Assembly (NCBI GenBank): GCA_035772735.1
Contig: JASDFA010000010.1
Span: 122,212,501 to 122,276,500 of the forward strand
DNA length: 64,000 nt
Reading direction: 5' to 3'
DNA from: Datura wrightii
Lineage: Eukaryota; Streptophyta; Magnoliopsida; Solanales; Solanaceae
Notes under the pieces: model-generated
The model's database searches: none
Seen by the model: the letters and a program-made list of their open reading frames with translations, nothing else
Told to the model about the DNA's origin: nothing
Part shown: positions 10,328-21,310 of the stretch, in pieces
How positions within the stretch are numbered: the stretch's first letter is position 1
Layout: each line of letters opens with the position of its first letter
Position numbers and translations under genes: made by a program

Positions 10328-10375
10328 CACGGGCTGCCTCCCGTGCAACGCCTGATTTTCCGTCGCGGCTCGATG
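10328..10375 (-). ncRNA. Conserved post-pol RNA hairpin block (Athila)
   Basis: About 40 nt after the pol stop, 10328-10345 folds in element sense as CACGGG-AGGCAG-CCCGTG, preceded by the conserved block GCCGCGACGGAAAATCAGGCG. The same block follows the 315-aa gene in the non-autonomous elements, where the stem is CTTGGG/CCCAAG. Two stem positions change in a compensatory way, which supports an RNA structure. Role unknown. Confidence 0.55.
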
Positions 10376-10384
10376 TCGTTTAGC

Positions 10385-11437
10385 TCAGTTGTCCTGTAGG
10401 GTGATGGACGATTTCTCTCGATCACCGTCCTCCCCCCAGTAGTGCTTACACCTCTGGCCATTTACTAAGAATGTGGCACTCCGATCTTCTTTCCACAACT
10501 CTACTACCCCGTGCGGGGTCATTCTTACCACTTCAAATGGTCCCGATCATTTAGACCTCAGCTTTCCTGGAAACAACTTCAATCTTGAATTTAAGAGCAA
10601 GACTTTCTGTCCTGGCTCAAAAATGCGATGCACCACATGCTTGTCATGCCATCTTTTTGTTCTTTCCTTGTAGTACTTGGCACTCTCATAGGCATGCCAG
10701 CGGAACTCTTCAAGTTCACTGAGCTACATTAATCTCTTCTTGCCCGCCAGCTCTAAGTCCATATTTAGCTTCCTCACAGCCCAAAAGGCTCGGTGCTCTA
10801 ACTCCACCGGAAGATGACACGCTTTACCATAGATCAGTCGGTATGGTGAGGTTCCAATCGGTGTCTTGTAAGCAGTTCTGTACGCCCACAACGCATCATC
10901 AAGTTTGCTTGACCAATCATTCCGTTGTGTATTTACCGTTTTCTGGAGAATCTGCTTCACTTCTCTATTTGACACCTCTACTTGCCCACTAGTTTGGGGG
11001 TGGTATGCTGTCGCCACTTTATGGCGCACCCCATACTTGGCTAGTAATTTCTTGAAACTTCCATTGACAAAATGAGCCCCTCCATCGCTGATAATGGCTC
11101 GGGGTGTCCCAAACCTGGTGAGGATGTGTTTTTTCACAAACTTCATTACTACCTTGTTGTCATTCCTGGGACAAGCTATCGCTTCCACCCATTTTGATAC
11201 ATAATATACGGCCACCAAGATGTAACGATTACCAAATGATGGTGGGAATGGGCCCATGAAATCAATGCCCCATACATCAAAGGGCTCAACTTCCAGTATA
11301 TTCTGCAGCGGCATCTCTTGTCTTCTACCAATTGCTCCTGTACGCTGACATCTATCACACATTTTGACGTATGCCATAGAGTCTCTGAATAGTGTCGGCC
11401 AAAAGAAACGTGACTGTAGAACCTTGTGTGCTGTTCA
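10385..11437 (-). pseudogene. pol: Athila integrase
   Basis: Integrase of the Athila pol. The zinc-binding cysteines are in VKMCDRCQRTGAIGRR. The core has the Asp of WGIDFMGPF, the Asp of ISDGGAHF and the Glu of GQVEVSNRE, so the D-D-E triad is present. The C-terminal part (WHDKH ... FPGKLRSRWDGPFEV) runs to the stop at 10385-10387. There is no chromodomain, as expected for the Athila/Tat branch. In-frame stops are at 11435-11437 (TGA) and 10724-10726 (TAG). The frame is continuous with the upstream pol domains. Confidence 0.9.
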
Positions 11438-13045
11438 CTCGCCTCCATGATGACCCCCATACAACGAAGAATAACAGTCCCTCAACACCTTTGCAATATG
11501 ACTCTCTGGGATGCATCTTCTCATTACCTGATCTGGTCCTTGTTTAAATAAGTATGGTTCATCCCAAACAAAGTGCCGGCAATCATGCCTCAATTTCCTT
11601 CTCTGCTGGTTTGTTGCCTCAGGTGGGTAGACTCCGCTCACTAGCAAGTTGACTATGTCTGCGTACGAGGGAACTTCAGCTTCCCCAACTGCTAAGAGTT
11701 GCTCATCTGGGAACTCTTCATTGATGTTATCACTTTCCATCACATGCGACCGGCTTTCCAATCGTGATAAGTGATCTGCTACCTGATTCTCGCTCCCCTT
11801 TCTGTCTTTGATCTCAAGGTCGAACTCCTTCAACAACAAGATCCATCTGATCAACCTGGGCTTAGCATCCTTCTTGTTGAATAGGTACTGAATTGCTGCA
11901 TGGTCGGTGTACACCACAACATTCGAACCCACCAAATAGGACCTGAACTTGTCAAATGCAAACACCAATGCTAGCATTTCCTTCTATGTGACTGTGTAAT
12001 TGCTTTGGGCCGTATTCAGCGTTTTTCTTGCATAATGAATAGAATGAAAGATGCTATTTTTTCTTTGCCCCAATACGGCTCCCACGGCCACATCACTAGC
12101 ATCACACATCAGCTCAAATGGTTGTTCCCAATCCGGAGAAGTAAGGATAGGTGCTCTAATTAATCTCTGCTTCAACTCTTCGAATGCTTTAACACACTCA
12201 TCATTCAACTCAAACTTTACCTCTTTTTCTAGCAATCTGCATAGTGGTCTAAAAATGTTGGAAAAGTTTTTGATGAATCGTCTGTAGAATCCTGCATGCC
12301 CAAGAAAACTGCGCACACCTTTCACTGACACAGGTGGTGGCAACTTTTCAATAACCTCGATCTTAGCACGATCGACTTCCAACCCCTTTCGAGACACTTT
12401 GTGGCCAAGGACAATACCCTCCTTCACTAAGAAGTGGCATTTCTCCCAGTTTAGTAGAAGGTTGGATTCCTCACAGCGAGCCAACACCCTGTCAAGATTC
12501 TGCAAACAAGTAGCAAACGAATTACCGAAAATAGAAAAATCATCGATAAATACCTCAACAAAATCCTCCACCATGTCATGGAAAATAGCCATCATGCATC
12601 TCTGGAATGTGGCGGGTGCATTGCATAACCCAAACGGCATTTGCCTGAAAGCATATGTCCCATAAGGACAGGTAAAAGTAGTCTTCTCTTGATTCTCTGG
12701 AGCTATGGCTATTTGGTTATAACCAGAGTACCCATCAAGGAAACAATAATATTCCTGTCCAGCCAACCTATCCAATATTTGATCAATAAACGGGATGGGG
12801 TAATGATCTTTCCTCGTGGCTTCATTAAGCTTCCTGTAATCCATGCAAATCCGCCAGCCCGTGACGGTTTGGGTAGGAATCAACTCATTTCTCTCATTGG
12901 TGACCACAGTCAACCCCCCTTTCTTTGGAACACACTGAACGGGGCTGACCCATTCACTGTCTGAAATCGGGTAGACCACACCCGCATCAAGCCACTTGAT
13001 TATTTCTTTCCTCACCACATCCTTCATTGCTGGATTTAGCCTTCA
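11438..13045 (-). pseudogene. pol: Athila reverse transcriptase and RNase H
   Basis: The polymerase domain shows WVSPVQCVPKKGG, WRICMDYRKLN, CFLDGYSGYNQI (first catalytic Asp), MPFGLCNAPATFQRCM, and EVFIDDFSIFG with the F-I-D-D catalytic pair intact. The thumb SFLGHAGFYRRFIKNFS follows. RNase H begins at MCDASDVAVGAVLGQ and continues through VYTDHAAIQYLFNKKDAKPR and NQVADHLSRLE. In-frame stops are at 13043-13045 (TGA) and 11984-11986 (TAG). All catalytic motifs survive; only nonsense codons break the reading frame. Confidence 0.92.
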
Positions 13046-13936
13046 TTGCGGCTGAACGGTTGGTTTGTCTCCTATCTCCATGAAGATCCTGTGTGTGCAA
13101 AAAGTTGGACTGATACCCTGAATGTTTGACATTTGCCAACCCATTGCTTTCTTCCTTTTTCTGAGGACACCCAATGCTTCCTTCTCCTGTGCCTTCGTTA
13201 ATTCTGCGGAGATGATCACTGGTAATGTCTCATCCTCCCCCAAAAAGACATATTTTAAATGGGGAGGAAATTATTTCAGTTCCAGCTTCGGTGCCTCCTC
13301 AACGGATGGTTTCGGCAATGGTTCGAGAGACCTCATCAATGATTGAAATTCCTGTCTCCTTGGATGATTTTGTGCTTCATTCAACATTTGGACCATCTCA
13401 TAAGCATCTCTATCTCCAAAATGATCGGAGTGCATTAACACTCTTTCCAATGGGTCTTGAGATTCAACAATCTGACGAATTTCTTCATGTTCGACCACAC
13501 TGATTGCTGAAAGCTCCTCATGTATAGCTGGCAGCTTCATGGCTTTAAACATATCAAATACCTCTATTTTGTCGTGTGCTCGCATTGTTAGCTACCCCAC
13601 AGCTACATCAATCAGTGCTTTCCCGGTTGCCAAGAAGGGACTTCCCAAAATAAATGGGACTTCCACGTCTGGGTCAAAATCTACTGGGAAAATCAGGGAG
13701 CCAACTTGCACCAGAACGTCCTCCACAAGGCCATCAGGTCTGGCTATGGACCGATCCGCCAATTGCAAGATCACTATTGTGGGTCTAGGACTCCCTAGAC
13801 CCATCTTTTTGAATACCGATGACGACATCAAATTTATGCTCGCTCCCAAATCACACAATCCACGAGCTCGGATACTCTGCCCAATAGTAATCTGTATAGT
13901 AAAGCTCCCAGGGTCTTTGAGCTTTGTGGGTAGTCA
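13046..13936 (-). pseudogene. pol: Athila aspartic protease and linker
   Basis: The protease holds CDLGASINLM (about 13855), an Athila variant in which the usual D-[ST]-G reads D-L-G-A-S, followed by the second half EVPFILGSPFLATGKALID. In-frame stops are at 13934-13936 (TGA, at the gag-protease join), 13592-13594 (TAG) and 13271-13273 (TAA). The linker to RT includes HPRRQEFQSL and LGEDETLPVIISAEL. All stops are in one unbroken frame with gag upstream and RT downstream. Confidence 0.85.
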
Positions 13937-15411
13937 GTTTTGAATCCTGGAAGTGCACTCCTCCGTTAGAGCCACTGTAGCATACTCAGTCAACCGACTT
14001 TTGTTTGCCACGATGTCCTTTATATACTTGGCATATTTCGGCACTCCCTGCAAAACATCAACAAGAGGTAAGTTAATATGTACCTGTTTCAGCACCTCCA
14101 TGAATTTCTTGAAACACGCCTCCTCCTTGTGTTTCTTTAATCGTTGAGGGAACGGGGGTGGTGTTCTTTCTGATTCAGCTTTCGTAGTCTTCCCCCTCTC
14201 AGTACTTTGCTCCCTCTTGACTTCTGCTGCTCCCGATTGTTGAGGTGGTCTTTCTGGTTCCACCTCTTTCAGTTGCAAACCACTCCTTGTGGTCACTGCA
14301 TTCACCTGCTTGGGATTGGGATCTGTGTCGCTCGGAAGTCCTCCTCTAGGCCTGGCGTTTTGGGCTCCAGCAAATTGCCCAAATTGATATTCAAGTGCCT
14401 TGGTAGCTAACTGGTTGTTTTTCACTTTGGCTGCCAATTTCACATAGTCAGCCTGCAATTGAGCTTGGTTAGCTATCATTGTCTTGAACATCTCCTCAAT
14501 GTTGGGTGATGGTGGTGGAAGAGGTGCATTGTTGTTTCTGAATTGTGCTTGATAATTCTGCTGCTCTCCTTGGTTCCTTTGCACACCCTGACCCGAACTT
14601 TGCCCCTGATGGTTGTTGCTACCCCAGGAGAAATTCGGGTGATTACTCCAATTGGAATTGTAGCTATTACCATACTGTTGGTGGTTGTTCCTTTGCACAT
14701 TTCCCACAAAGTTTACCGAGTCAGGATTTGCTCCACAACACTCAGCTGAGTGCTCACTGCTTCCGCACACTTCACACCACATCTGCTGCACTGCATTAAC
14801 TGGGGCTTGGGGCTGGTTCATTGTCATGTTGCTGAAGTGGGTGCTAAGTTGATTCTGTAAAGCAGCTATCTGTGCAACAATAGCTGTAAACCCATCCACT
14901 TCTAGCACTCCTGCTGCTTTCCTTGTCCCGCCTCTTGACGAATCAACATTCCACTCCGGATTGCCCTGCGAAATACGGTTCAACAAGGTATACAGCTCCT
15001 CATAAGTTTTCTCCAGCGCTTGTCCCCCAGCTGTTGAGTCTAGAAATATTTTTGTATGGGGTTCCAAACCCTCTATAAAAGTATGCACCAGCACATCATT
15101 GGACTGAAGATGATGAGGACAATCCCGCAACATGGACTTGAATCTCTCCCAAGCCTGATATAAATTCTCTCCCTCCCTCTGTTTGAAACTTAGAATCTGA
15201 CTTCTAAGTCTTGCTGTTTTACCAGAGGGAAAAAATCGTATCAAGAACTTCCTAGCAAGATCATTCCCCGTAGAAATAACATTGGGTGGCTCAGCTTTCA
15301 ACGACCTCTTGGTTTCTCCCAATAGTGAAAATGGGAACAATGTAAGCCGGACATAATCCGATGACACTCCAGCGGGGATGTAAGTGTCACTTATCTCCAA
15401 AAAATTTTGGA
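13937..15411 (-). pseudogene. gag: Athila gag, main part
   Basis: Athila gag capsid-nucleocapsid protein. Capsid signatures are RLTLFPFSLLGETKRSL, RKFLIRFFPSGKTARLRSQI, YQAWERFKSMLRDCPHH and FIEGLEPHTKIFLDSTAGG. A Gln/Asn-rich stretch follows, with a CCHC zinc knuckle CEVCGSSEHSAEC having the canonical 2-4-4 spacing. The C-terminal part is Pro-rich (APLPPPSPNIEEMF) with a helical repeat and the family word QFGQFAGAQN. The frame is open to the TGA at 13934. The N-terminal part was separated by the nested element and lies at 21311-21651. Confidence 0.92.
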
Positions 15412-15416
15412 GATGC
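15412..15416. repeat. Target-site duplication GATGC, left copy
   Basis: GATGC flanks the nested non-autonomous element; the second copy is 21311-21315. Removing the element and one copy restores the Athila gag frame. Confidence 0.93.
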
Positions 15417-16849
15417 TGTTCGGTCAGTTTGCTACGGGTATAAAACTCACACGCAAGTGCACGTGGTCGAACAAGTAGTAACTGGCTTTAGTAAGCCAAG
15501 TATCGACCCCACAGAGACTTGGGTTAAGTGCAATTTGCTCAAGTATACTATATTTTATTCCTAAATATGCTGACAACAACGTAACCAAAAAGTTGATAAG
15601 TTGTTTGATAAATTTTATACTAAACTAAGAACAATTATCTACTTTGAATGTGAACTATGGATAAGAGCATGCTGAGGTTAAACGAACATGTAATGAAACT
15701 GATTATCATCATAAAGTGGTTACTCTTTTCTTCCAGTTGTTAGCCAAGAACATTTGCCAAGAGATTAAAACTCTCATATTTAATCTCACTTAAGAATCAT
15801 GAACCATCCGTCTACATTTCTGTGACCAAATGCAATTCATGATCTAGCCATACAATTCCGGTTCCTAAATTGACTAATACGACTTTCAGGTATATTTCTA
15901 TCCTGAAGGCACATCAAAACTCAGTTTTCCCAAACCAAGTAAAGAACAATATCCTATTAATTCACAACTTTCCAATTTCGTGCTCTCTAGAGTGAAATCG
16001 GACTTTTTAGATGTACATTAATGTAGGCCACACACCAATGCAGTAAAAACAAGAATTAATAGAACAACATGGAAGAAAAAAATGAAAAACAATATAATCA
16101 ATAATCAAAACTCATCACAAGTGTTCATAACCTCAGCAAGGAAGGGAATTAGCCACTCATTTGTGGATTAATCATCATAAAACGAGTGTTAATCATACAA
16201 GCAATTGAATTAGAGAAGAAAGAAAGAGAGAAAAAACCCGAAACTTTTCGTCCCTCAACTGCCTGTAACCCACGTCCTTGCTCCACCAAGTCTGCATTAT
16301 GAAAAATAAACCTAAGTGTGCTATTTATAGTAGTAGGACTCTTTCCTGGAATAACAAGCAACATGTCACGGAGTGCATCGCGGAGCACTGCCTCCGTGAC
16401 ACGCTACGGACACGGAGGCTCTCTGGAAATCACCCGACTTGGCCCCGGCAGCACCCTGCCGCGTTGGCAGCGTGTAACGCTGCTTGGGCAGCGCGTTGGC
16501 ATCTCTTGGTCACGCAGCCAACCTGCCGTGGCACGTTGCCAATGCGTAGGTGGGCTGTTGTGATCGGCCTGCCTGCCGTGGCACGCTGCCAACGCGCAGG
16601 TGGGCTGTTTTGTGCCTCCTCTTTGCCGACGTTCGCGTGTTAATTCCGTTTCCAAGCATCTACTTCACCAACTCATGGATTAGTTACTCAAAAGTCATCA
16701 AAACCTACAAAACAAAGGCTAATCATGTTGGTTAGCACATATCTTCACTTCATATAAAATTACATGAAAATATATACGATAACTTAGATAAACAAGACTA
16801 ATTTAAGTCATAAAGCGTATCTCGGGCATGCTATTTTTGCCCGTGATCA
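15417..16849 (-). repeat. Non-autonomous element, 3' LTR (left)
   Basis: 1433 bp, plus-strand ends TGTTCGGTC and CCCGTGATCA. TATA box (sense TATAAATA) at 16322-16329 and the promoter dyad at 16362-16403 (one arm mutated, CATGTCACGG). Two copies of a GC-rich subrepeat with 50-bp period begin near 16521 and 16571. Confidence 0.92.
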
Positions 16850-16886
16850 CAACCCCACACTTAAAGCCTTGTTCGTCCTCGAACAA
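16850..16886 (-). promoter_or_regulatory. Polypurine tract and adjacent hairpin (nested non-autonomous element)
   Basis: Sense tract TTTAAGTGTGGGGTTG abuts the LTR. The hairpin TTGTTCG-AGGA-CGAACAA is perfect at 16869-16886. Confidence 0.75.
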
Positions 16887-18766
16887 CCTTTTACATATCA
16901 TGCATATGGAGACTCCCACATAACTAATTTAGCAAGATAATTCAAGTTACGGCTATAATGATTACGTAAGATACAAGCTAAAACTAGAGCATGCCTGATT
17001 TGATCATTGAAATGAAGTACAACTATGTTAAGACTTCTTAACCTCAAAAATCGACTCTCAATCTTAGCAAACTCATGCAAATCAACTGATTAAGAAATCT
17101 CACCTTAATTATATCCTTCATTCAACATGTTCCCCTCACGGAAAGAGAGTTACCGAATTTCACACGCAAAAACAATTTTTATATCACAACATGTGTGGGT
17201 ACATGCATAGAATTACACTCACTCTCACAAAGAATTCACATGCATCATGTAATGACCCATAAGCTTGCCCTTAGTGTTTTATTCCACTAATTTAAGGATG
17301 TATGAATGCAAGATCAAGTAGGACTTCTTAGGTTGTAATGTAACTCAGGTGCGGGTAAGTACTATTATGATCAGTAATAGTGACTATCTTTCCTAAGCGC
17401 TTTTAATACATCACGCCTTCGTTACAAACTTCCCTTCCTGCACTTCACCTTTTTCTCTTTTCATCTTTCTTTATCCTCTTTTGTTCCCCGCTTTCTTTAG
17501 GCACTTTTAGCTTATTAGTAAGGAGTTCTATAAGTAACTTTTCATTTATTTATTTTCTTACTCCCTACTAATACTCACCCATATTCAAACAAGTGCACCC
17601 TCGACCTTTCTCAACTCTTACAATTGCTACTTTCCCTTCTTTTTCATTCTTCTCACTCCTTTACTCTTTCGGATTTTTCCTTTAAGCGCTTAGGAGTTTT
17701 GGTTCAATTTCAAGGCTAATGAAAGAAAAAGGATTAAGCTTATGTTGCAGCTGTCAAAGAATAGGCTCAAGGCTCAATGGGGTTAACTAGGATTAATTTT
17801 TCAAGGTAGGTAAAATGAGGGATAAAAATTGGTTCATTCAAAGAAATGCCTAAATCATCTCCTACAATTCACATCCTTCATTTCGTTTTATATACACACC
17901 AGGCAAGTTCTAGACATTCCATAATAGCATAGAATACTCAAAAACCTTACACTCATGGCACATGCTAAAATCAAGACACAATCAGTAGACTCTTACTCAG
18001 CTAATCACAAGAATTCAGAATTAAGCTTCCATCATATTGAGTCAAATTCAAGAGCCTAAGTGTCTCAAACAAAGTTATACACTTGCATGCTTCATACTGA
18101 ACATACTTGCATCTTACAACCATGTATAGAACATAAAAAGAACATCAAGCACCAATTAGTTATAGTTTCAAAAACCCAAAACCTATCGACTAATTTTTCC
18201 TCAAGACGGTCGTCATCCATCCATCGTTGGAAACAGTCTCTAACTATGACTAAAAACACTATATACAGACAAAGGAAAGAAAGAAAAAGAAAATTTTTTA
18301 TTCTTCGGTTCAAAGACCCCCGTCAGAAAAGAACCGAAAAGAAAAACCAATGGGTGATGAAGTCATGCTTAATTCACAAAAAATTTTCAAATTTTTCCCA
18401 AGCATTACATTCACCACAAATCGTTAAGCACAAAAAAATTGAAATTTCCTTGAAATTTACCTCACCCCACACTTAAATCATGCTATGTCCTCATAGCATA
18501 AAATTAACATTTAAAGAGGGTGAGAAATACTCCCTGAGGCCTTTAGGCCTAGCTAATAGCATGCCTTTCTCCAACTTTGCACAAGTGGGTGTTCGACCCC
18601 ACACTTTTTCTCTTCCATGCTTGTTAGCTTCCTCCTCCACGGGTACTCAGACTTCCCCTCCATCTGTGCTTAACTTTCCACCAAAATAACACATGATGAA
18701 AAATAAAAATAAAAAATAAATAAAATCAACTTAAATGCAAGAAATTAAAATGGTACCCATGGTACC
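16887..18766 (-). other. Non-autonomous element 3' untranslated region
   Basis: Gene-free, AT-rich with pyrimidine tracts (17440-17700). It aligns in patches with the Athila 3' region (for example 17870-17940 against 7795-7865, and the GACGGTCGTCATCCATCCAT word near 18205). Short open frames here are not conserved between copies. Confidence 0.7.
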
Positions 18767-18818
18767 CTTGGGTTGCCTCCCAAGCAGCGCCTAATTTTAC
18801 GTCGCGGCACGACGTACC
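18767..18818 (-). ncRNA. Conserved post-gene RNA hairpin block (nested copy)
   Basis: The hairpin CTTGGG-AGGCAA-CCCAAG is at 18767-18784, preceded in sense by GTGCCGCGACGTAAAATTAG, about 40 nt after the stop of the 315-aa gene. It is homologous to the Athila block at 10328-10375. Confidence 0.55.
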
Positions 18819-18823
18819 AAGTT

Positions 18824-19771
18824 TCACCACTTTTTCCTCCACCTTGAGGATATGAACCTCACCCCTAATTTCTTCTCTAATTTCCTCTTATGCTCCAGGG
18901 GTGGTGGTGAAAAATTGTAAGGACCAAGCAGTAGATGTTTTCTTTTGAACCTATTGGCCCTTATGTAAGAGAAGTCATTTTGTCTCTCAGAGTTAGCAAA
19001 TTTCAGAATATACGGGGCTTGGTCCTCCTCTAGACATTTCTCTATAAACTTGGAAGACTCTATTTATATGTTGTCAACCAAACTTAATGTCGAAAAATGC
19101 TTCGAGTGTGGTCCAATAAACCTCAACTCTGAAACTGCCCTGTGCTAGACCTCCTTACTTGTGTACACCTTCTCAGCATCGACATCTATCTCTCCATTAA
19201 GGTCAAATGGGGGATACTCTATCTCTTCTTCCATGAATGGATTTTCCATAAGTGTGAGCCCATCATGGGGACACTCAAGAGATTCTAATTGTTGGGCTTC
19301 ATCCAAAAATTCACCCTTGTCTTCCGCTTGTATTTCCTCTTGAATATCGGCTAACACTGTTACCTGCAATTTATCACAAGCTTCAGCCACAGCAATCATC
19401 TCCGTGAATTTGATGCTCATCCTTTCTAGAGCCTCTGCATTCTCTTCTTGCTGAATTCTCAATACCGCCATCGCCTCCTTCATTGCTTCTGATTGCTCCA
19501 GGAGTTGTTTCAGCATGTCTTCTATTGGAGCTTGGCGTCCCAAGTCCTCATTTTCAGCATGCCTATATTCAGCAAAAACAACAGAAGGATCATAGTAGGG
19601 GCTTGGGGGAGGGGAATATGCATTCGGACAGCCATCCCAATGGCCATCTTGACCACCACATATATTGCACGTGTTACAGTGTTGACACGAGTGGTGTCCT
19701 CCGCAATTCAGACAAGATTCGCTAAAATATGAGTATCCACCATTTATACCATTTGTATTCCACGATGTCAT
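18824..19771 (-). pseudogene. 315-codon Cys/His coiled-coil gene, nested copy, two nonsense codons
   Basis: Same length (948 bp with stop) and frame as the open copy at 50730-51677, but with TAG at 19145-19147 and TAA at 19064-19066. The N-terminus keeps the Cys/His clusters (CLNCGGHHSCQHC, CNICGGQDGHWDGC) and the coiled-coil centre. It starts about 156 nt downstream of the 5' LTR. No insertion or deletion relative to the other copies, so decay is by substitution only. Function unknown; see the intact copy. Confidence 0.8.
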
Positions 19772-19903
19772 GTCAATAAGGGTGTCCGAAAAAGAAAAAA
19801 ATAAAATGAAAAAGAATTAAAACAAACACTAAGACCAAGTTGTCAGCACTAAGAAAAAAAATATAGTAAATTTACACTTAAAACAAATTCACCAATTGCC
19901 AAG

Positions 19904-19921
19904 TCCCCGACAACGGCGCCA
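19904..19921 (-). promoter_or_regulatory. Primer-binding site (tRNA-Asp type), nested element
   Basis: In element sense TGGCGCCGTTGTCGGGGA, one mismatch from the sequence complementary to the 3' end of plant tRNA-Asp. It lies 6 nt inside the 5' LTR end. Confidence 0.85.
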
Positions 19922-19927
19922 AAAACT

Positions 19928-21310
19928 TGTTCGGTCTGTTTGCTACGGGTATAAAACTCACACGCAAGTGCACGTGGTCGAACAAGTAGTAAGTGGCTTT
20001 AGTAAGCCAAGTATCGATCCCACAGAGACTTGGGTTAAGTGCAATTTACTCAAGTATACTATATTTTATTCCTAAATATGCTGACAACAACGTAACCAAA
20101 AAGTTGATAAGTTGTTTGATAAATTTTGTACTAAACTAAGAACAATTATCTACTTTGAATTTGAACTATGGATAAGAGCATGCTGAGGTTAAACGAACAT
20201 GTAATGAAACTGATTATCATCATAAATTGGTTACTCTTTTCTTCCAGTTGTTAGCCAAGAACATTTGCCAAGAGATTAAAACTCTCGTATTTAATCTCAC
20301 TTAAGAATCATGAACCATCCGTCTACATTTCTGTGATCAAATGCAATTCATGTTCTAGCCATACAATTCCGGTTCCTAAATTGACTAATACGACTTTCAG
20401 GTATATTTCCATCCTGAAGGCACATCAAAACTCAGTTTTCCCAAACCAAGTAAAGAACAATATCCTATTAATTCACAACTTTCCAATTTCGTGCTCTCTC
20501 GAGTGAAATCGGACTTTTTAGATGTACATTAATGTAGGCCACACACCAATGCAGTAAAAACAAGAATTAATAGAACAACATGGAAGAAAAAGATGAAAAA
20601 CCATATAATCAATAATCAAAATTCATCACAAGTGTTCATAACCTCAGCAAGGAAGGGAATTAGCCGCTCATTTGTGGATTAATCATCATAAAACGAGTGT
20701 TAATCATACAAGCAATTGAATTAGAGAAGAAAGAAAGAGAGAAAAATCCCTGAACTTTTCGTCCCTCAACTGCCTGTAACCCACGTCCTTGCTCTACCAA
20801 GTCTGCATTAAGAAAAATAAACCTAAGTGTGCTATTTATAGTAGTAGGACTCTTTCCCAAAATAACAAGCAACGTGTCACGGAGTGCATCGCGGAGCACT
20901 GCCTCCGCGACACGCTACGGACGCGGAGGCTCTCTGAAAATCACCCGACTTGGCCCCGGCAGCACCCTGCCGCGTTGGCAGCGTGTCACGCTGCTTGGGC
21001 AGCGCGTTGGCATCTCTTGGTCATGCAGCCAACCTGCCGTGGCACGTTGCCAACGCGCAGGTGGGCTGTTTTGTGCCTCCTCTTTGCCGACGTTCGCGTG
21101 TTAATTCCGTTTCCAAGCATCTACTTCACCAACTCATGGATTAGTTACTCAAAAGTCATCAAAACCTACAAAACAAAGGCTAATCATGTTGGTTAGCACA
21201 TATCTTCACTTCATATAAAATTACATGAAAATGTATACGATAACTTAGATAAACAAGACTAATTTAAGTCATAAAGCGTATCTCGGGCATGCTATTTTTG
21301 CCCGTGATCA
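19928..21310 (-). repeat. Non-autonomous element, 5' LTR (right)
   Basis: 1383 bp, 50 bp shorter than its partner because it has one instead of two copies of the GC-rich subrepeat. TATA box 20833-20840, promoter dyad 20873-20914 (CTCCGCGACACG in one arm). Confidence 0.92.

Larger units (their letters stand above)
15417..21310 (-). mobile_element. Complete non-autonomous Athila-related retrotransposon, nested in Athila gag
   Basis: 5894 bp with LTRs at both ends (15417-16849 and 19928-21310), TSD GATGC, primer site at 19904-19921 and polypurine tract beside the left LTR. The 3.1 kb internal region has no gag capsid, protease, RT or integrase. It carries one 315-codon gene near the primer site and about 2 kb of 3' untranslated DNA homologous to that of Athila. 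It must use proteins supplied in trans; the obvious donor type is the Athila it sits in, which shares its primer site, tract-side hairpin and LTR promoter layout. Confidence 0.92.

Noticed and set aside
16149..16388. 79-codon frame repeated in several LTRs on the minus strand (also 20660-20899, 52568-52807, 57069-57308)
   Set aside because: It lies across the TATA box and dyad of the LTR. It recurs only because the LTRs are homologous, and its sequence has no protein-like constraint.
16521..16611. Possible CRISPR-like array from the GC-rich repeats
   Set aside because: Only two copies, no regular unique spacers, and a plant nuclear context; these are LTR subrepeats.
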